Below are positions 1 to 12,477 of a DNA stretch of 64,000 bases, piece after piece (the stretch's first letter is position 1; each line of letters opens with the position of its first letter). The DNA comes from Entomortierella parvispora (taxonomy: Eukaryota; Mortierellomycota; Mortierellomycetes; Mortierellales; Mortierellaceae): assembly GCA_963573315.1 (NCBI GenBank), contig OY752145.1, forward strand, positions 2,542,001 to 2,606,000. The letters are read 5' to 3'. Below the pieces are notes generated by a model. The model had not been told where the DNA came from and ran no database searches. It worked only from the letters and a program-made list of their open reading frames with translations. The translations under genes were made by a program, and so were the position numbers.

Positions 1-751
1 CGACTGGATGGTGGTCGAGAGAATGCGACACTGGGATCCCCAATCGACCAAACTTTTGAAGGAGTTTGGGTGCGATGTGCTGCGTGAGATGGTGACGATC
101 GCACACAATAGGATGTTTGAGGTTTCGGCTGCTTTTCGACGCTCATGTGTCTTCTTCGGAGGATATACTGGTGGTAAGAGAGATAACATTGATAACATTA
201 GTATCCTAAAATGTGTTTGCTATGCGTACACTGTTTTTTTAATATTTCACTCTTTCTCCGATTCAAATAGACACTGGCTTTGGTTTCTTTCAGCTCCACC
301 CTGCGACAGAAAAATCTTTCGTGCTCATGATGGAGCGTCAGCAGCTCTATACGTTGCCGCGCACAAAAAACAACTTGCAAGAGCCGTTCAAAGGCCTCGT
401 CAAACTTTTACGCATCAGGGTACGTGTTGCTTTTCTTCGCCACTACGCGAGATTAGGCCCGTAATGGACTCATGCTTTTCTAACACTTTAGTCCTTTTTC
501 ATGATCGTAAACAGACGGCTGTGAAGTCGACTATTGAAACGTACCGTCAACTTCACCGTGCACAGCATCCCCCTGAGAATGCCGCGGGCCAGGATCAACA
601 GACGGATGAGGCAGATCTCTCCTGGATGACTGAGGATCCTGTTGGACTTTTCGATCCCAACGTTGTGGTAGCCTCATCACCGCTGGGCGCTGATGACCTC
701 CTATCTGTCTTTGGTGACGAAGACATCCCTTACGAAAATGATTGCTTGTAA
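1..751 (+). CDS. 3' end of an unidentified spliced gene
   Basis: The reading frame is open to the left edge, so the 5' end lies outside the window. The best model has introns at 174-270 (gtaagag...aaatag) and 420-514 (gtacgt...acag). This removes a poorly coding stretch and joins segments reading HPATEKSFVLMMERQQLYT and then TAVKSTIETYRQLH. The C-terminus is acidic and ends GDEDIPYENDCL before a TAA at 749-751. The helical, Arg/Gln-containing middle and the acidic tail would suit the C-terminal part of a fungal regulatory protein, but no signature domain is visible and I do not assign a function. An alternative acceptor at 293 keeps a different frame and looks less protein-like. Confidence 0.4.
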   Translation, partial: DWMVVERMRHWDPQSTKLLKEFGCDVLREMVTIAHNRMFEVSAAFRRSCVFFGGYTGGKRDNIDNISILKCVCYAYTVFLIFHSFSDSNRHWLWFLSAPPCDRKIFRAHDGASAALYVAAHKKQLARAVQRPRQTFTHQGTCCFSSPLREIRPVMDSCFSNTLVLFHDRKQTAVKSTIETYRQLHRAQHPPENAAGQDQQTDEADLSWMTEDPVGLFDPNVVVASSPLGADDLLSVFGDEDIPYENDCL

Positions 752-1361
752 TCCAAGAAGTCTCGAATAAAATTGGGCTAAATCGCGAAATCAGACTTCT
801 TGTGACCTCAACGCTCTCTCAACCCATTGCGTCAGTCGGCTCATTCTGGCCACCGAGGCTGCATATCAGGGATGTCTGGTTTTAGGGGACGTGGGGGGTT
901 TTTTTTTCAGGTATGGACAGTTACACCAAGGGAGTAAAGAAACGATCGAAAAAACACACAGCTGCCCTCCTTCAGACCGCCACAAGGCCACGTGAGCATC
1001 CGGAGTTTAGGTTCCTGCACTGCTCCTCGCTTTCATCGTGTTGCTAACCAACTTGCCTTCGGTGGACAACCAACTTGCCTTCGGTGGACAGCCAACTTGC
1101 CTTCGATGGACATGGTGCAGGGGTTGCTGTCACTACTTCGCGCCCATTGTCCCGACACGTGGTACGATGGGCTCGTTGTATGTAGCTCAAGGCCTACAGG
1201 ACTTTCTGCTGCATTCGAGAATCTGCGCCATAATTACGTCACTGGACGAAACGGGAAAAGGAAAATATGGGGAAAAAGGGAAAGCAAGGCTGACTTCGTA
1301 AATATTATTTCTTCAGATACATTCACCTCGTCCTCGAGAGCACCGGCATCTTCGAGCTCCC
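752..1361. other. Intergenic stretch with a 22-bp tandem repeat
   Basis: No convincing gene is seen here. It carries three tandem 22-bp units at 1047-1112 and a T-run near 900. Confidence 0.4.
1047..1112. repeat. 22-bp tandem repeat, three copies
   Basis: Units lie at 1047-1068, 1069-1090 and 1091-1112, each based on accaacttgccttcggtgga plus ca. The third unit has two substitutions. Confidence 0.9.
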
Positions 1362-1513
1362 ATGTCGGTACGTCCGGGTCAGCCAAAAACGCCCAAGCCC
1401 ATCCGCCATCCACAGCGAAGAGGAACCGAAAGAATCAATGTGGAGGAAGACCACATGCCGCCTGAGAGGCGGAGAAGGTAAGGTGAGAGAGTATCACCAG
1501 AAATAAAAGAGTA

Positions 1514-1552
<39 letters not shown>

Positions 1553-3478
1553 GTAACTGATGTTGATCTTGGACATGCTCTGTCCTCCTTTTTACGCAGG
1601 TTGCGCATGGAAAAGATCCTTCGGGTGACGATGATAGTGTCGATACTGATGAATTGGACAAACTTGTCGCAAACATCAAGTCTGTATCGCATGCTGAATA
1701 TGACAGCATATGTTGAATGGTTCGCTGTTATTAACGTTTAAAAAGGATGCTAAATCCTGTCCATTTGGGTTAGTGGATCGTAGATGATAAATGCATTGGA
1801 TGCTTGATTGACCAATATCGGGAGAATGTCATCAATGCAAAGCGACGTCATGATCTCAAAAAGACTGACCCAGCGGGTACGATATACGAACCATGCGGGC
1901 TCAATATATAATGACTGCAGGTAATAGCATTTCCCGAACTCATCTATTCGACATCTTCATGATAGGATCCTGGCCGGGACGTTTGTACCATGGCATCACA
2001 CTGATCGTATGATCAAATCCTCTTTTTACGGGAGCAGATCAGCATGCCACTTGAAGATTTGGACGTCCTTGCACTTGATGTCCGTGGTAAATGGCATAAC
2101 ATAATACTCCATGTCTCTTCTACAATTTTTGGAATGTTCGTCCTCATAAAAATATTCTTATGATGTTGAAATACGTCTGTCGGCGGTATTGTTTGCACTC
2201 AAATACCGTGACTATGTGTTTGTGTCAGATCTGGCCACCAAGCATATGCTTCGTTTCCCAGACTCGCCAATTATCTGGAGAATGTTCCTTAATGGAAAGA
2301 CTTTGAGTGTTCTCTTGGCCTATGTGGAATGGAATTCTCATTATCGGTCTTTCCAATGTTTGATGTATTAATTATTGACTACCGAATGAATGAACGACTA
2401 ACGTTTAAAGTAATGTAAGAAACACTTGCTTGACCTGACAGAACGAATTGAGGAGCAAAAGCTGGTTCGTGAGGAGGAGGTAAGAACCACCGATCGATGC
2501 ACGCCAGAACGAGAGCCACGACCTCTGGGTGGTTTCCGTCCTTGAGCCCAACGAAGAGAAGATGTACTGCAAACTCACAAGTATACTCCCAGGGGTGATG
2601 CTCAGGATGTCGCTGCAAGAGGATGTGAATGTGACACTTACGATGATTAGGACTGGACTGCGGTTCCAAATATCACTCACTCCTGCCTTTGTATGGGTCT
2701 GTACCTTAAGTCTTCCAAAAGAGTCTCGAAACGCGTAAAGCTACTGTCTTTGAAGGGATCAAGGACTGCAGATAATGGCGATGTAATAAAAACGATGTTC
2801 AAGGTCATGGCACTTGTTTCTTTACTTCTACAATTTACCACCACCTCACTTTTTCTTACGGCGCTATATAGTCGATTATCTCTCAACAACGAGACTCATC
2901 GATCGCCATCCTACCAGTTTCGGGAAGCAGTGCTTAATGTCTTTCCAGAGAACACAGTGTTGTTGTCCTCTTTGGCCTTACTCATAGCGAATAATTTCAA
3001 TCCTATTGATCTGGTCTCGGGACTCAAACTCTGTAAAAAGACTTCGTTGGCGGGAGGGTATTGGACAACCGAAGGATGGTTCTGTCCATACAGTTTTCGT
3101 ATTCATACAGTACTCCAGATTGATTTCATCTGCTCTGCCTTCAGCTTTCCGTCCACTGGTACCTGGTTCGCGCCCATCCTGTCTGTCAGCCAGTATCCTT
3201 GCCTCATCTTCCATCTCAAACATGAGACGCAACTAACATCCTCCTCTCCACCATCGCGTATTCATCATTGCCGTCATACCTTTCCTCTCTACTCCGGTCT
3301 TCCTCCACTTCTTCATCAACACCCATTTCCATACGCCCAAAAAGCCAGAGCCGTAGCCCTCGCAGCCGCCGTCGTTGTCTCCAGGGACAGCAACGGCATC
3401 CCTGCCAACCTTTCCGGAACGATCGCAGATCGTTTGGGAAATACCACCGATACGTCCTCTGTCATACGTTGATAAATC
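1362..3478 (+). other. Unresolved region of exon-like segments
   Basis: Several short stretches read like exons, but I could not join them into one frame-consistent gene. An ATG at 1362 opens a basic segment (PERRR) ending at a good gtaag donor near 1477. A segment after a tttttacgcag acceptor reads DDDSVDTDELDKLVANIKS. Near 1788-1877 a segment reads LIDQYRENVINAKRRHDL with a gtacga donor. Others read MPLEDLDVLALDV, SDLATKHMLRFPDSP and LTERIEEQKLVREEE, the last followed by gtaagaa. A final segment ends in TGA at 3470-3472. The first two proposed exons do not join in phase. Either this is a multi-exon gene of unknown product or a decayed one. The poly-T and poly-A runs at about 1515-1545 and 3540-3565 lie in its non-coding parts. 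Confidence 0.25.
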
Positions 3479-3537
3479 CGAGAACTTCAGAAACCAACGG
3501 GGGGCTTTTGAATCATGCCCTTGAGAAATAAATGTCC

Positions 3538-3569
<32 letters not shown>

Positions 3570-3587
3570 TATAGAACATGCTGCCTT

Positions 3588-6500
3588 TCAGAAATCCAGG
3601 TCGTCTTCCGAGTCCAGGCTCTTGACCGAGAGCGTTTCTTGGTCATGGACATGATCTCCCTCGTGGCTCGTGTACTTGTACTGATAAGGGTCATATTGCA
3701 AACTCTCCTTCTCCTGCTGCGATTGCTGACGGTGGTTCTTTCTGTGGAAAAGGCTATGATGATGATGGTGAGCCTGCTGATGCTGCTCCTGCTCCTGCTG
3801 CTGTTGCTGCTGCCGTTGCAATTGCTGTTGCCTCACTTGCTCTTCCTTCTTTGCATTTTTCCTCTCCCTCTTCAGAGCTTTCGTGATCCGCTTCATCGCC
3901 CTCTTGGATCGTGGTCGCTCCATGGCTGAAGGACTGGCAGGAGGGATTGCAACCATGGGTGTTGTTGGTGCAGGCAATTCAACCGGTGATTCCATAGTCA
4001 CAGTTGGCAACAAATTGGCCTCTTCGTGCCCATGCTCCCACTCTTTCGTTTGAATCTGCTGCGATGCAACAAGAGATTTCTGCGGAGGTGATTCAAAGTG
4101 CTCTTCCATTTCGTGTTGCTCCTGCTCTTGCCTGGACAGAATATCATGGTCTTGTCTCTCCTCTTGCTCCTGATCATCCTGAGATGCAACCTGACGTTCG
4201 TGCAAGGGTTTGTAATAGAATTCCTCTTCCTCCTCTTGTTCCTGTTCTCGGTGAGGCGCAATCTGATGTTCAGGCAAAAGCGAAGGCGAATCAGAGTACT
4301 CTTGTAGGAGGGCGTCATGAGGCTCTGATATGAACGTATTCTGATGCTCAGGTATGAATGCGTCCTGATGTTCCAGCAGGAGTGCGCCCGGGAGATCTGG
4401 CACAAAGGTGTCCTGATGCTCTGGGATGAGTGTGTCCCGGTACTCTTGCTGAGGCGGCTCCTGGGGCTCTTGCACGTGTTCAGCAACCTGATGCTCTTGC
4501 AAAGGTGAATCCCAAGACTCTTGCCCCAGCAACGGTGTATCCTCATACCCTTGAGGAAGTGGATCCTCATACTCTTGCTCTTGCGGAGGTGCATTCTCCC
4601 GCAGCTGAGACCGAGGCTGCAGCTGAATCGGTGATTCTGGATCATCCTGAGGAGCTGAATAGGACGCGTCACGAATGCTCTCATCCACATCTGCCTCGCT
4701 GTTGCCGCTCACAACATCCTCTGCAAGGATCACTGGCACGACAGGCACCGAGTACGAAAAGTTCTCTTCAACGGGATCTCCTTCCTCCTCCTCCTCCTCC
4801 TCCTCCTGCACTTCGTCATAATCAGAGTCATCCTCGTCCACAAAGGCCTGCACATGACGCACTTTGACCGATGCCCTAGCTTCGACAATAAGAACGGTCG
4901 TATCGCCAGGGACAATTCCACCGATCCATGATCCTTGCTCGAATGGCGACTCTTCCCCTTCCTGCTCTTGTTCCGTACACAAGTCGGTCTCTTCTACCAC
5001 ATTGGAGATGATGGCCTGTCCCTCCGATGTCGGGACTGCCAGCACAGAAGTCGAGCCCTCTTCAGCCATAGCTAGGTTTTGTACTGAGAAGATAGTTGGT
5101 TCCTGCGATGAGGCAAAAGCTGGCTCTACTGGGACGATAGTCGGATCCCCTGTGGGGTTTGCTGTTGGCGCCTCTAATGGGACTGTTGGAACAAGAACTG
5201 TCTCCTGCGCTGGGATAGAGACAGGAGCCTTTACAGGGACAAAGGCTTTCTCCTCTACTGGGCTAAAGGACAAATCCTCGACTGGGATAAAGACAGACTC
5301 CTTCGCTGGAACAAACATAAGATCCTCATCGGGAATAAATACTGACTCCTCTACGGGGATAAAGACCAGCTCTTCCACCAGGGCTACGAATGGCTCTACC
5401 AATGGGTTTGCTGGAGTCAAAGCAGCTTCTTCCGCGATATCGGACATTGTAGGTTCAATTACTGCCACTGTAGCTGTGGTCTCCATTGCCGAGAGTTGAT
5501 TTGTCACTTCCTCTGTGGTGAACGTCGACACCTCCACTGAGGTTGCTGGGGCTGAATCCGGGATATATACAGGAGCAGTCACTCTAGGCTCTATTGAAGC
5601 AAAGGCAAGGTCTAGGGCAGGTCCAACAAGGTCCACGTCCGAAGGAGTCGCAGCTTTTGTCACTGCTGTCGTCGGTCCCTGAGTTTCAATCGTCCACGGC
5701 GCTAGAATGTCGAATGGAGTGGTGGCAGTGGCAACGGCTTCGTCGATCGAAAGAGCAAATGGAGTGGCTGGGGCTGGACTCGCTATTGGGGTTGGAGCCA
5801 TTATCTCAAATCTAGGAATTGAAGGCGGAATCGCTGAGGGACTTCCAGTTATCAAAGCAGTGGCTCGTGGAATGTTCACAGATGTAGCACTCTCAAAGAC
5901 AGGATCGGCGACTGCGATGAGGGAGGGTGCCACAGTTGGAATCTGGATTTGAGCTGTAGGAATGACAGCAGGTGTAGCTGGAGCTTCGACTGGAGTAGAT
6001 GAGGGGATCGGTGTAAAGACGCGAGCCAAAGGAACGACCACCGGCGCTGCTCCAAATGCCGAGACTGTAGTCGGGGCTGGAGAAGAAGCTAAAGTGCGGG
6101 CATGGGCAGACGCAACAGTCAAGGGTATAATCGTCTCAAAAACAGGAACTGAAACTGGGGATGGGGAAGAGACCGGAGTGTGGGCATGAGAGCGAACAGC
6201 TGAAATGGGTGTAGCCTCGAACGCTGAATCTGACACTGGTGCTGGAGAAGTGGTCGATGCACGGTTTGTCACAGCTTGAGGCTTAACGGGAGACGTCATC
6301 TGAGCCGGTGCCTCAACCAAACTAGGGATCGACAGGGGGATAACCATGGGTGATATCGGAGTAAACATTGGAAGAGGTGATGGGTTGAGCATAGAAGTCT
6401 GAGTCTGAGCTGGCACTGGGTCAGGGGCAGGTATAGAGACATCCACCATTAGGGTCAACAGAGGGTACGCCTTTTCCATATCCCGCTTCAGTCGGTTCGA

Positions 6501-9500
6501 GAGATCCACCAGGTCCATGAATGAAGAGATCAAGAATCCGAGCATCATGGAGGGATCCAACTCCACGATTTCCATCGTCCGAACAGAATGGCAATGATAG
6601 CTCTAGAAGGAGGCAGAGGACATATTTTGGTAAGAAAAATGGCAAATCCAAGGCGACTGACGATTGAAAGCTCCTCTATCGATAAACAATATCACACTTA
6701 CAGAAGCTGGACATTGGTTCAGTTCTTCCCGAGTTGCACGGGGCTTGACGAAATGCGGATCAAAATAAAAGAGCTCGGAACCTTTATAATTTTAACGAAT
6801 TAAAACTTGTTAGATGAGGTAATAGAAAGTAATACCTGTCATCAATTCCAACAGAGAACTCACCCTGACAGGCAACAAAGTAAAGCGAACGTCCCGGCCG
6901 ACCTCCAGCAATACCAAGAAACTGTGGCAATTTGAAAAGCTCTTTCAGGTTTCCAATATACCGCTCCGTCAACTTTTCCAGTCCGTAACGAACAGGCATC
7001 AGCAGCACAACGGGTTTCCACTTGGCTCTTTGGCTTTGGCTGTTACTACTACCATGACTGTGACCGCTGGATCCAGGTGTCGACTCGAAATTTCCCCATT
7101 CCGCTGGAGGAGTGCCACTGATGTTATGGGCAGCAGCGGCTGCATTGATGATATCCGACATCCTGAGACAATTGTCCATCGGAACCATGATGGTGACTGG
7201 ACAATTGACATGTTTCTGGGATAATCGACTAAAAAAGTTGAACATGTAGTGAGCTTTCAAGCATTTGTACAAGGCAGAATAAGAACAAGAAAGCAAAAAA
7301 AAACTTACCGAAGCGCATGCGCCACTGTCGAAGGTCCAAACCACTCGCCGATACGCTTATCTAGAGCCAAACCAGACTTTGCAATGTTATGGATACTATA
7401 GTACCGGTCTGGCTCATCCGCGAACCAACTTAGGAGTGTCTTGTACTTTTGGTGGTTCAACTCTGTTTGCTTAAGGTCAGCTCGCCATTCTAAGAAGAAA
7501 AAAAAAGAAAAAAAAAGGTAGGGTGGACCAAATGGAACGCGGCTGTTAAGGAACCGTTCTCAACTCTATGATTGCCTTAGGGAGCAAAGCTCACGAGTCC
7601 TCGATGACAACCCACCTCGACCAAGCATCAGTTGCAAAAAGGCCTGTGCTAGCAAGCTCTGTCCTGTACGCATCATGCAGCCCCAGCCCGCATCAGAGGT
7701 ATAGAACGAGGGCTCGATCCTCGCCATGTCCTTTCGATATGTAAACCAGACCCGGGACTGATAATCCGAGATGAATTTCTGAAGAGTGACTTGGTTAGGG
7801 GAGGGTCTCCTGGGAGACTCTGGCTGCTTTTCCAGTGGTGGCGACGCTGCATGTGTTGGGGATATATTGGGTATAGACAACAGCTCGCCGCTCCTGGGTT
7901 GTGTCATCGCACTGTCTTGGCCCATGCTTCTGTCCAGAACAGCTTCCTCTGATCCAATGACATCGAGACCAGAATTCGTATCATCGGCCGAACGCGAGGG
8001 GCTGCTTGTAGAAGAAGGCATGGGAGGAAGCGAATGTCTTGGCGATAGAGATCTCGGAGAAACAACCTTCCAGGACCTGTCCATTGTCAAAGAGGGCGAT
8101 ACTGGCGATGGTTGGCTTTCCCGATCAGTTTTGACCTGCGACAACAGCGTTGTAGTCCGAGATGAAGGTGGGCTCGTTGTCAGACCTTCGCCTAGCAAAT
8201 CGAGAGACTGTACAGGAGAAGATGTTCTGATCATCGCCAAAGCCTCGGCCAGTCCACTGTTCTGCTGTGCAATTGAAAATTGTGGTTTAGGCGAAACAAT
8301 GTCGGACGACTGACGAGGTGCTGCGTGGCTCGGATCAACGACATTAAGATATCCTCCTTTAAGGTCCGATGTGGGAGTCCTCACTTTCAAGTAGGCGCTA
8401 CCAATCTTTCGAATCCGTTCTCGACGTTGTTTCTCTTCCTCGTCCTGATCGTTGACTTTCGTAACCTCTTTCTCCTTGACATGTACAAACTCGTTCGGGT
8501 GTTCCTTTTTGACCTCAGTGGCCTGCACCACCGATTTACTCGGCCAAAGCGCCTCCCAGTCGGACCGCAGGTCCGAGAAGTTCTCTTTCTTGGAACTAGA
8601 GAACGCAGCCAGTTGATCCTTGAGGCGTCGATTTTGAATCTCAAAGGAATCTTCTCTTCCCTGGGTTAAGACTGAATCTTCAGGGCTTTGCTCCAATGAT
8701 GTAGATGATCCATTTCTTTCCTGGTTTAACAATACAAAAGCCTCAGTCGGGGATTCCGGAGGGAGAGGGGGAAGGATGACGAGGTCCGTAAGCGATGAAA
8801 CCCCTCGGGAGGCACCAGGTCTTGTTTTGGAAACGCCATCTTTCGACAAGGAGTCTGGTCGAGTTCCAGGTGTAGGTGTAGACGAGGCGATATCAAGTTT
8901 TTGGTCAAATGATGACGCCAAGGAAGGGCCCAAGAAGCTGCTCCAGTTCACGACATCATCCGTATGCAATTCAGGCCCTCCAAACCGAGGAAATGTCGGA
9001 ATTGTTTCTGTTTCGCCAACGTCATCCAAGCCTGAAATTCCAAGTGGCGATGAAGGTCGCCCCCGCGATTCTGAAAAACTGGGTGAGCTCGATGAGAGTG
9101 GCGAGCTAGCCTTCAAGACCGACCTTGGCGAGGAGGCAGATGAAGTTGGGAGCATCGACGACCGCTTTCTAGACTTTGCCTGCTTCTGTCCGGAAAGGTG
9201 TGCTTCCTGTTCGAACCCATGCACGTCAAATGTCCTGTATGGCTTAGGTGACAGCGGGCTGCTGGGCTGAGAGTTCAAAATATCCTTCGAGACGAGGGGG
9301 ACAGGTTCGTCCGTCGAGGCTATAAAGACTTGTTGGTGTAGATTATTAGAGGACAGTCGTCGCTCGAGCCAGTGCTGGACATTCTTTGTGACGCCCTTCT
9401 TTGACGCATCCTTGGACTGCTGCGAACCAAAAGAAACCTTTTGGGATAATGCTTGAACCAGTCCAGACTCTTTGGTTTTGCTCTGGCCTTTACTTGGAGT

Positions 9501-12477
9501 GATAAGAGTTTTCAGCGATGCAAGGCCGGTGCTCGATTCGGGCTTGGACTCTTTGGAGAACATGTCCGAGATGGTCATACGTCTCTTTGAAGGCCTTTCT
9601 CCTACCGCCAAGCTCTCTGTCACTGCATTCTTGCCTGAATGGGTACTTTCCTGTTGGTTATAAAGGGGTATATCAGGAGAGTCGTTGGCAGACGGAAGGT
9701 CGGGCAATTGTTTCTGGCTAGAGTTGGATTGGTCAGGCTTTGAGAGTTCAAAAGGTTTGGAGGTGGTAGAAAGTGCTTCGTGTGCGCTGAGGGACGTTTT
9801 TAATGCAGACGGGACTGGCGGAGAGGTAGGCCTGGTCTTTGGGGCTTCCTGGCTGTGGCTGGAGACCGAAGAGGAGGCTCCTGATCGATGCGAGAATACA
9901 GAGAAACTGGAGATGGACTGCGACCTGGACTGGTGAGAGCGCTCTGGTAGAATCCGTGAAGCAGGCTCCTGGCTAGACTTTTTAGGAAGCCTGAGGTCCA
10001 CTGTACTTGGTACTTTTTGAAGAATTGAAATAGATCGCATCCGTCGAATGACACTTTGTTTCGGCTCCGAAGACTCTGGTGCGTTCAAACCAAAGTCAAG
10101 GGTAGGAGGATGTGCTTCAAACTGGTAACCGTGGATCGAGTGTGACTTTCTCTCGGGCTCGGGGTGGAAATGACCATTGTCTTTGCTTTCGAGGCCCTTG
10201 CCTTCCTTTTGAAAATGGGGGTGAGAAATCCTCAGCTTGAGCTTTTCCAGTTTCTCATGCTCCTTTGCCCGGGCTTTTTCCAGAGCGCGCTCTCGTTCCT
10301 GCTCCTTCTCCACCTCGCGCTCGTGGGCTTTTGCGATTTTTCTGGCTTTGGCCAAGTCTTTCTCACGTTGCTTCTCTAGGTGCCGTTCCTTGCTTCTGGA
10401 TCGACCTTGCTCCGATTTTTGGCTGGACAGAAAAGTCTCCGAGTCAGTCAAGGATCGAGGCGATGATATCTGGGATCTCCGGCGGTCAGTTGTACGCTTG
10501 CTATCGCGCGTCAGTTCTGACCCTGATCCAGCTCCATTGACTGAGCTGGTTTTGGATCCAGCCGGGCGAGCGAGTCCCACATGGGCCTGCAATGCCGACG
10601 TCTTTCTGGTTCGCGTGATCTCTGGTGGTGAAACTATAGGCTCTGAGGCTATTCAAGATGGACACGCGTGCAATGTTAGTGGAGACTCTTGAAACGGAAA
10701 AGGAGAGAATAGAGCAGCTGAAAAGTCCTTACTGTCAAATTCATAGTGAACACCCAGGATCCAAATGTCGTCCGTCAGAAACACTGTCTTTGTCCGGACT
10801 TTGTCGTCCCTAGCAATGTATTGTCCCACACGCGAGTTGTACAGCCAATATCTGAGATGCAACATTGATATAAAAAAAATCAGTCATCATTGAACGCATT
10901 GACCTTGTTGTATCTTACGTACACCCTGGAACACAGTCTGCTCCGCAAGGCATTTTGTTGGTTTCTTACCCCATCTTTGAGAAAAACTCGGAGGTTGCCT
11001 GCACGAAATGCTCCCCCGCGTCAGGCTCCTCCGTATAACTCTCTGCATTGAGCTCCTCTACATCCTCCTCATCTTCTCCGTATTCGTCTTCAAAGGGCGA
11101 TTGTACCAACGTCGGAATGGACGTCAGTGTTGTCGATCTACTCAAAGTTGCATCGTCTTTGACTGAAATTGAGGGGCTGTTGACAGATCCGTCCTGCATA
11201 GCCATAGCCTGCTTTTCTTGCTGTGAATGCAGTGATGTTTGTTGAGGAGGCAAATACTGCTGTGCAGGAACCGAGGTAGTCGGAAAGTGACCCGGGGTGT
11301 CTGAACTTTCGATGTCAACCAAATCATAAGAGTCCAAAGGGGAGTGGACCGTTTCTGAATGAGGTTTCCTGGGTCCCAGAGACAAGGGTGGAGGGACGTG
11401 CTCTATGCTCTCATGTCGGGTAACGGCAACACCCCCGCTGTTATAATTGCTCTGTGCTCCTGATTGAGATGAGACGATCGAGGAAACACTTGAAGCTGAC
11501 CCGTGCTTGGATTCGTTCACGAACGTGTATGAAAACTCGGCATAAATGGTACCAGTGGGACTCTGAACACGGATGTCCAGCGTCGTGTCCTGGTGTGTTG
11601 GTTGCACAGTCGTGAATTCGTGCGTTTCATAAATGTAAAAGGAGGTTGGGTCTGTGGGGTCGTTGGGCTGGAAAGTGCCCATGAGTTCGAGGTGTTGATG
11701 GGTAGTGGACGATCGTGTAAAGGCGGATTCGACATACCACAGTGTGGTTGGTGCAGCCTCGACGGTGAAGAAGAAGACGATGGAGAAGTGCCGGCCGCTA
11801 TTTGAGAAGCCCTTGGTTGCCGTCTGCTCCTTGATGGGCAAGCGCTCAAATTGTGGGGTGGGCTTTTGTTGATGCGGTTGTTGATGATGTCTTGTTGAGG
11901 GTTGACCGCCTTGGGCATGGCCCTGGATATGATCGTGCAAGGAGTCGGTCTTTGTGAGGACCTGCCACACTTTGATTACTCCTTGGGAGTCTGTGCAATC
12001 AGCGTTTGAGTTCGAGTCATTGGGGGTGCTGCCATTGCTGGAGCCTCTACTGCCACTGCGTGTGCCAACAAGAAAAGTCGGGATTTGAGGTGAAGTTGTA
12101 TCTTGCCGAGTGTGGATAGAGTGCTGGGAATAGAGCGACGACCAAAAGCCAATGTCATCGTTGGCGCGGTAGACTTTTTGCATCGTGGCAAACGCAGAAG
12201 TAGTGAGTCCCGTGGCAGATCCATGGGCCGAGGAAGGGGAAGACAGGGTGGCTGAAGTCGGGGTGGAGACTGGCGAGCGTCGGCTGTCGAGGGCATAATC
12301 AATGTTAGGGCCGAGCTGGAGTCGCGCAGGGGTATGAACAGAGCTGAAGCTGCGGGGAGGGCCAACGAAGGTTTGCTGACTCCTGCTTCGGCTAAGAGAA
12401 GGCCGCGAGTCTTGTGGAGAGGGAGGGGCCGCGGAAGACGGCCGAGGGGGAGCCGTGTCTGTTGGAAAAGCGGCCAT
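3588..12477 (-). CDS. ATG4: ATG4 cysteine protease (peptidase C54), giant form
   Basis: ATG4 cleaves the C-terminus of Atg8 and later releases Atg8 from lipid during autophagy in the cytosol. Exons on the minus strand: 12477-10970, 10851-10733, 10648-7616, 7489-7309, 7228-6864, 6781-6702, 6602-3588. They sum to 8,301 nt, or 2,766 codons with no frame break. The core is typical: [13 protein letters not shown], then [18 protein letters not shown], the nucleophile motif [12 protein letters not shown] (Cys about 1533), [36 protein letters not shown] and FYFDPHF, supplying catalytic Asp about 1743 and His about 1745, then [10 protein letters not shown]. Around this lie about 1,500 N-terminal residues (Ser/Pro-rich, with a KAREKE-type charged coiled coil) and about 950 C-terminal residues (Pro/Ala/Val-, then Glu/Gln- and His-rich, ending in a basic stretch and DLDF). 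Usual ATG4 is about 350-550 residues. The stop of the first long frame lies inside its GTAAG donor. An alternative start at 10865 would give 2,268 residues. Confidence 0.88.
4730..5400. repeat. Repetitive coding segment in the ATG4 C-terminal tail
   Basis: On the minus strand the tail holds a run of degenerate 8-10-residue units of the type VFIPVEES / VFIPDEDL / AFVPVKAP (about 5170-5400), then a Glu-rich stretch encoded by a CTC triplet run near 4786-4808. Further down (4270-4450) are units resembling EHQDTFVPD and EHQDAFIPE. The pattern points to internal tandem expansion within the exon. Confidence 0.7.

Noticed and set aside
3639-6190. Long open frames on the plus strand opposite the ATG4 tail (Leu- and Thr/Gly-rich)
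   Set aside because: They mirror the biased codons of the minus-strand exon, have no splice context or domains, and the minus frame continues the C54 core in phase.
3588-6575. The 995-residue minus-strand frame as a separate gene starting MEIVELDPS
   Set aside because: [14 protein letters not shown] is the end of the ATG4 core. A good acceptor at 6603 joins it in phase to the exon carrying FYFDPHF.
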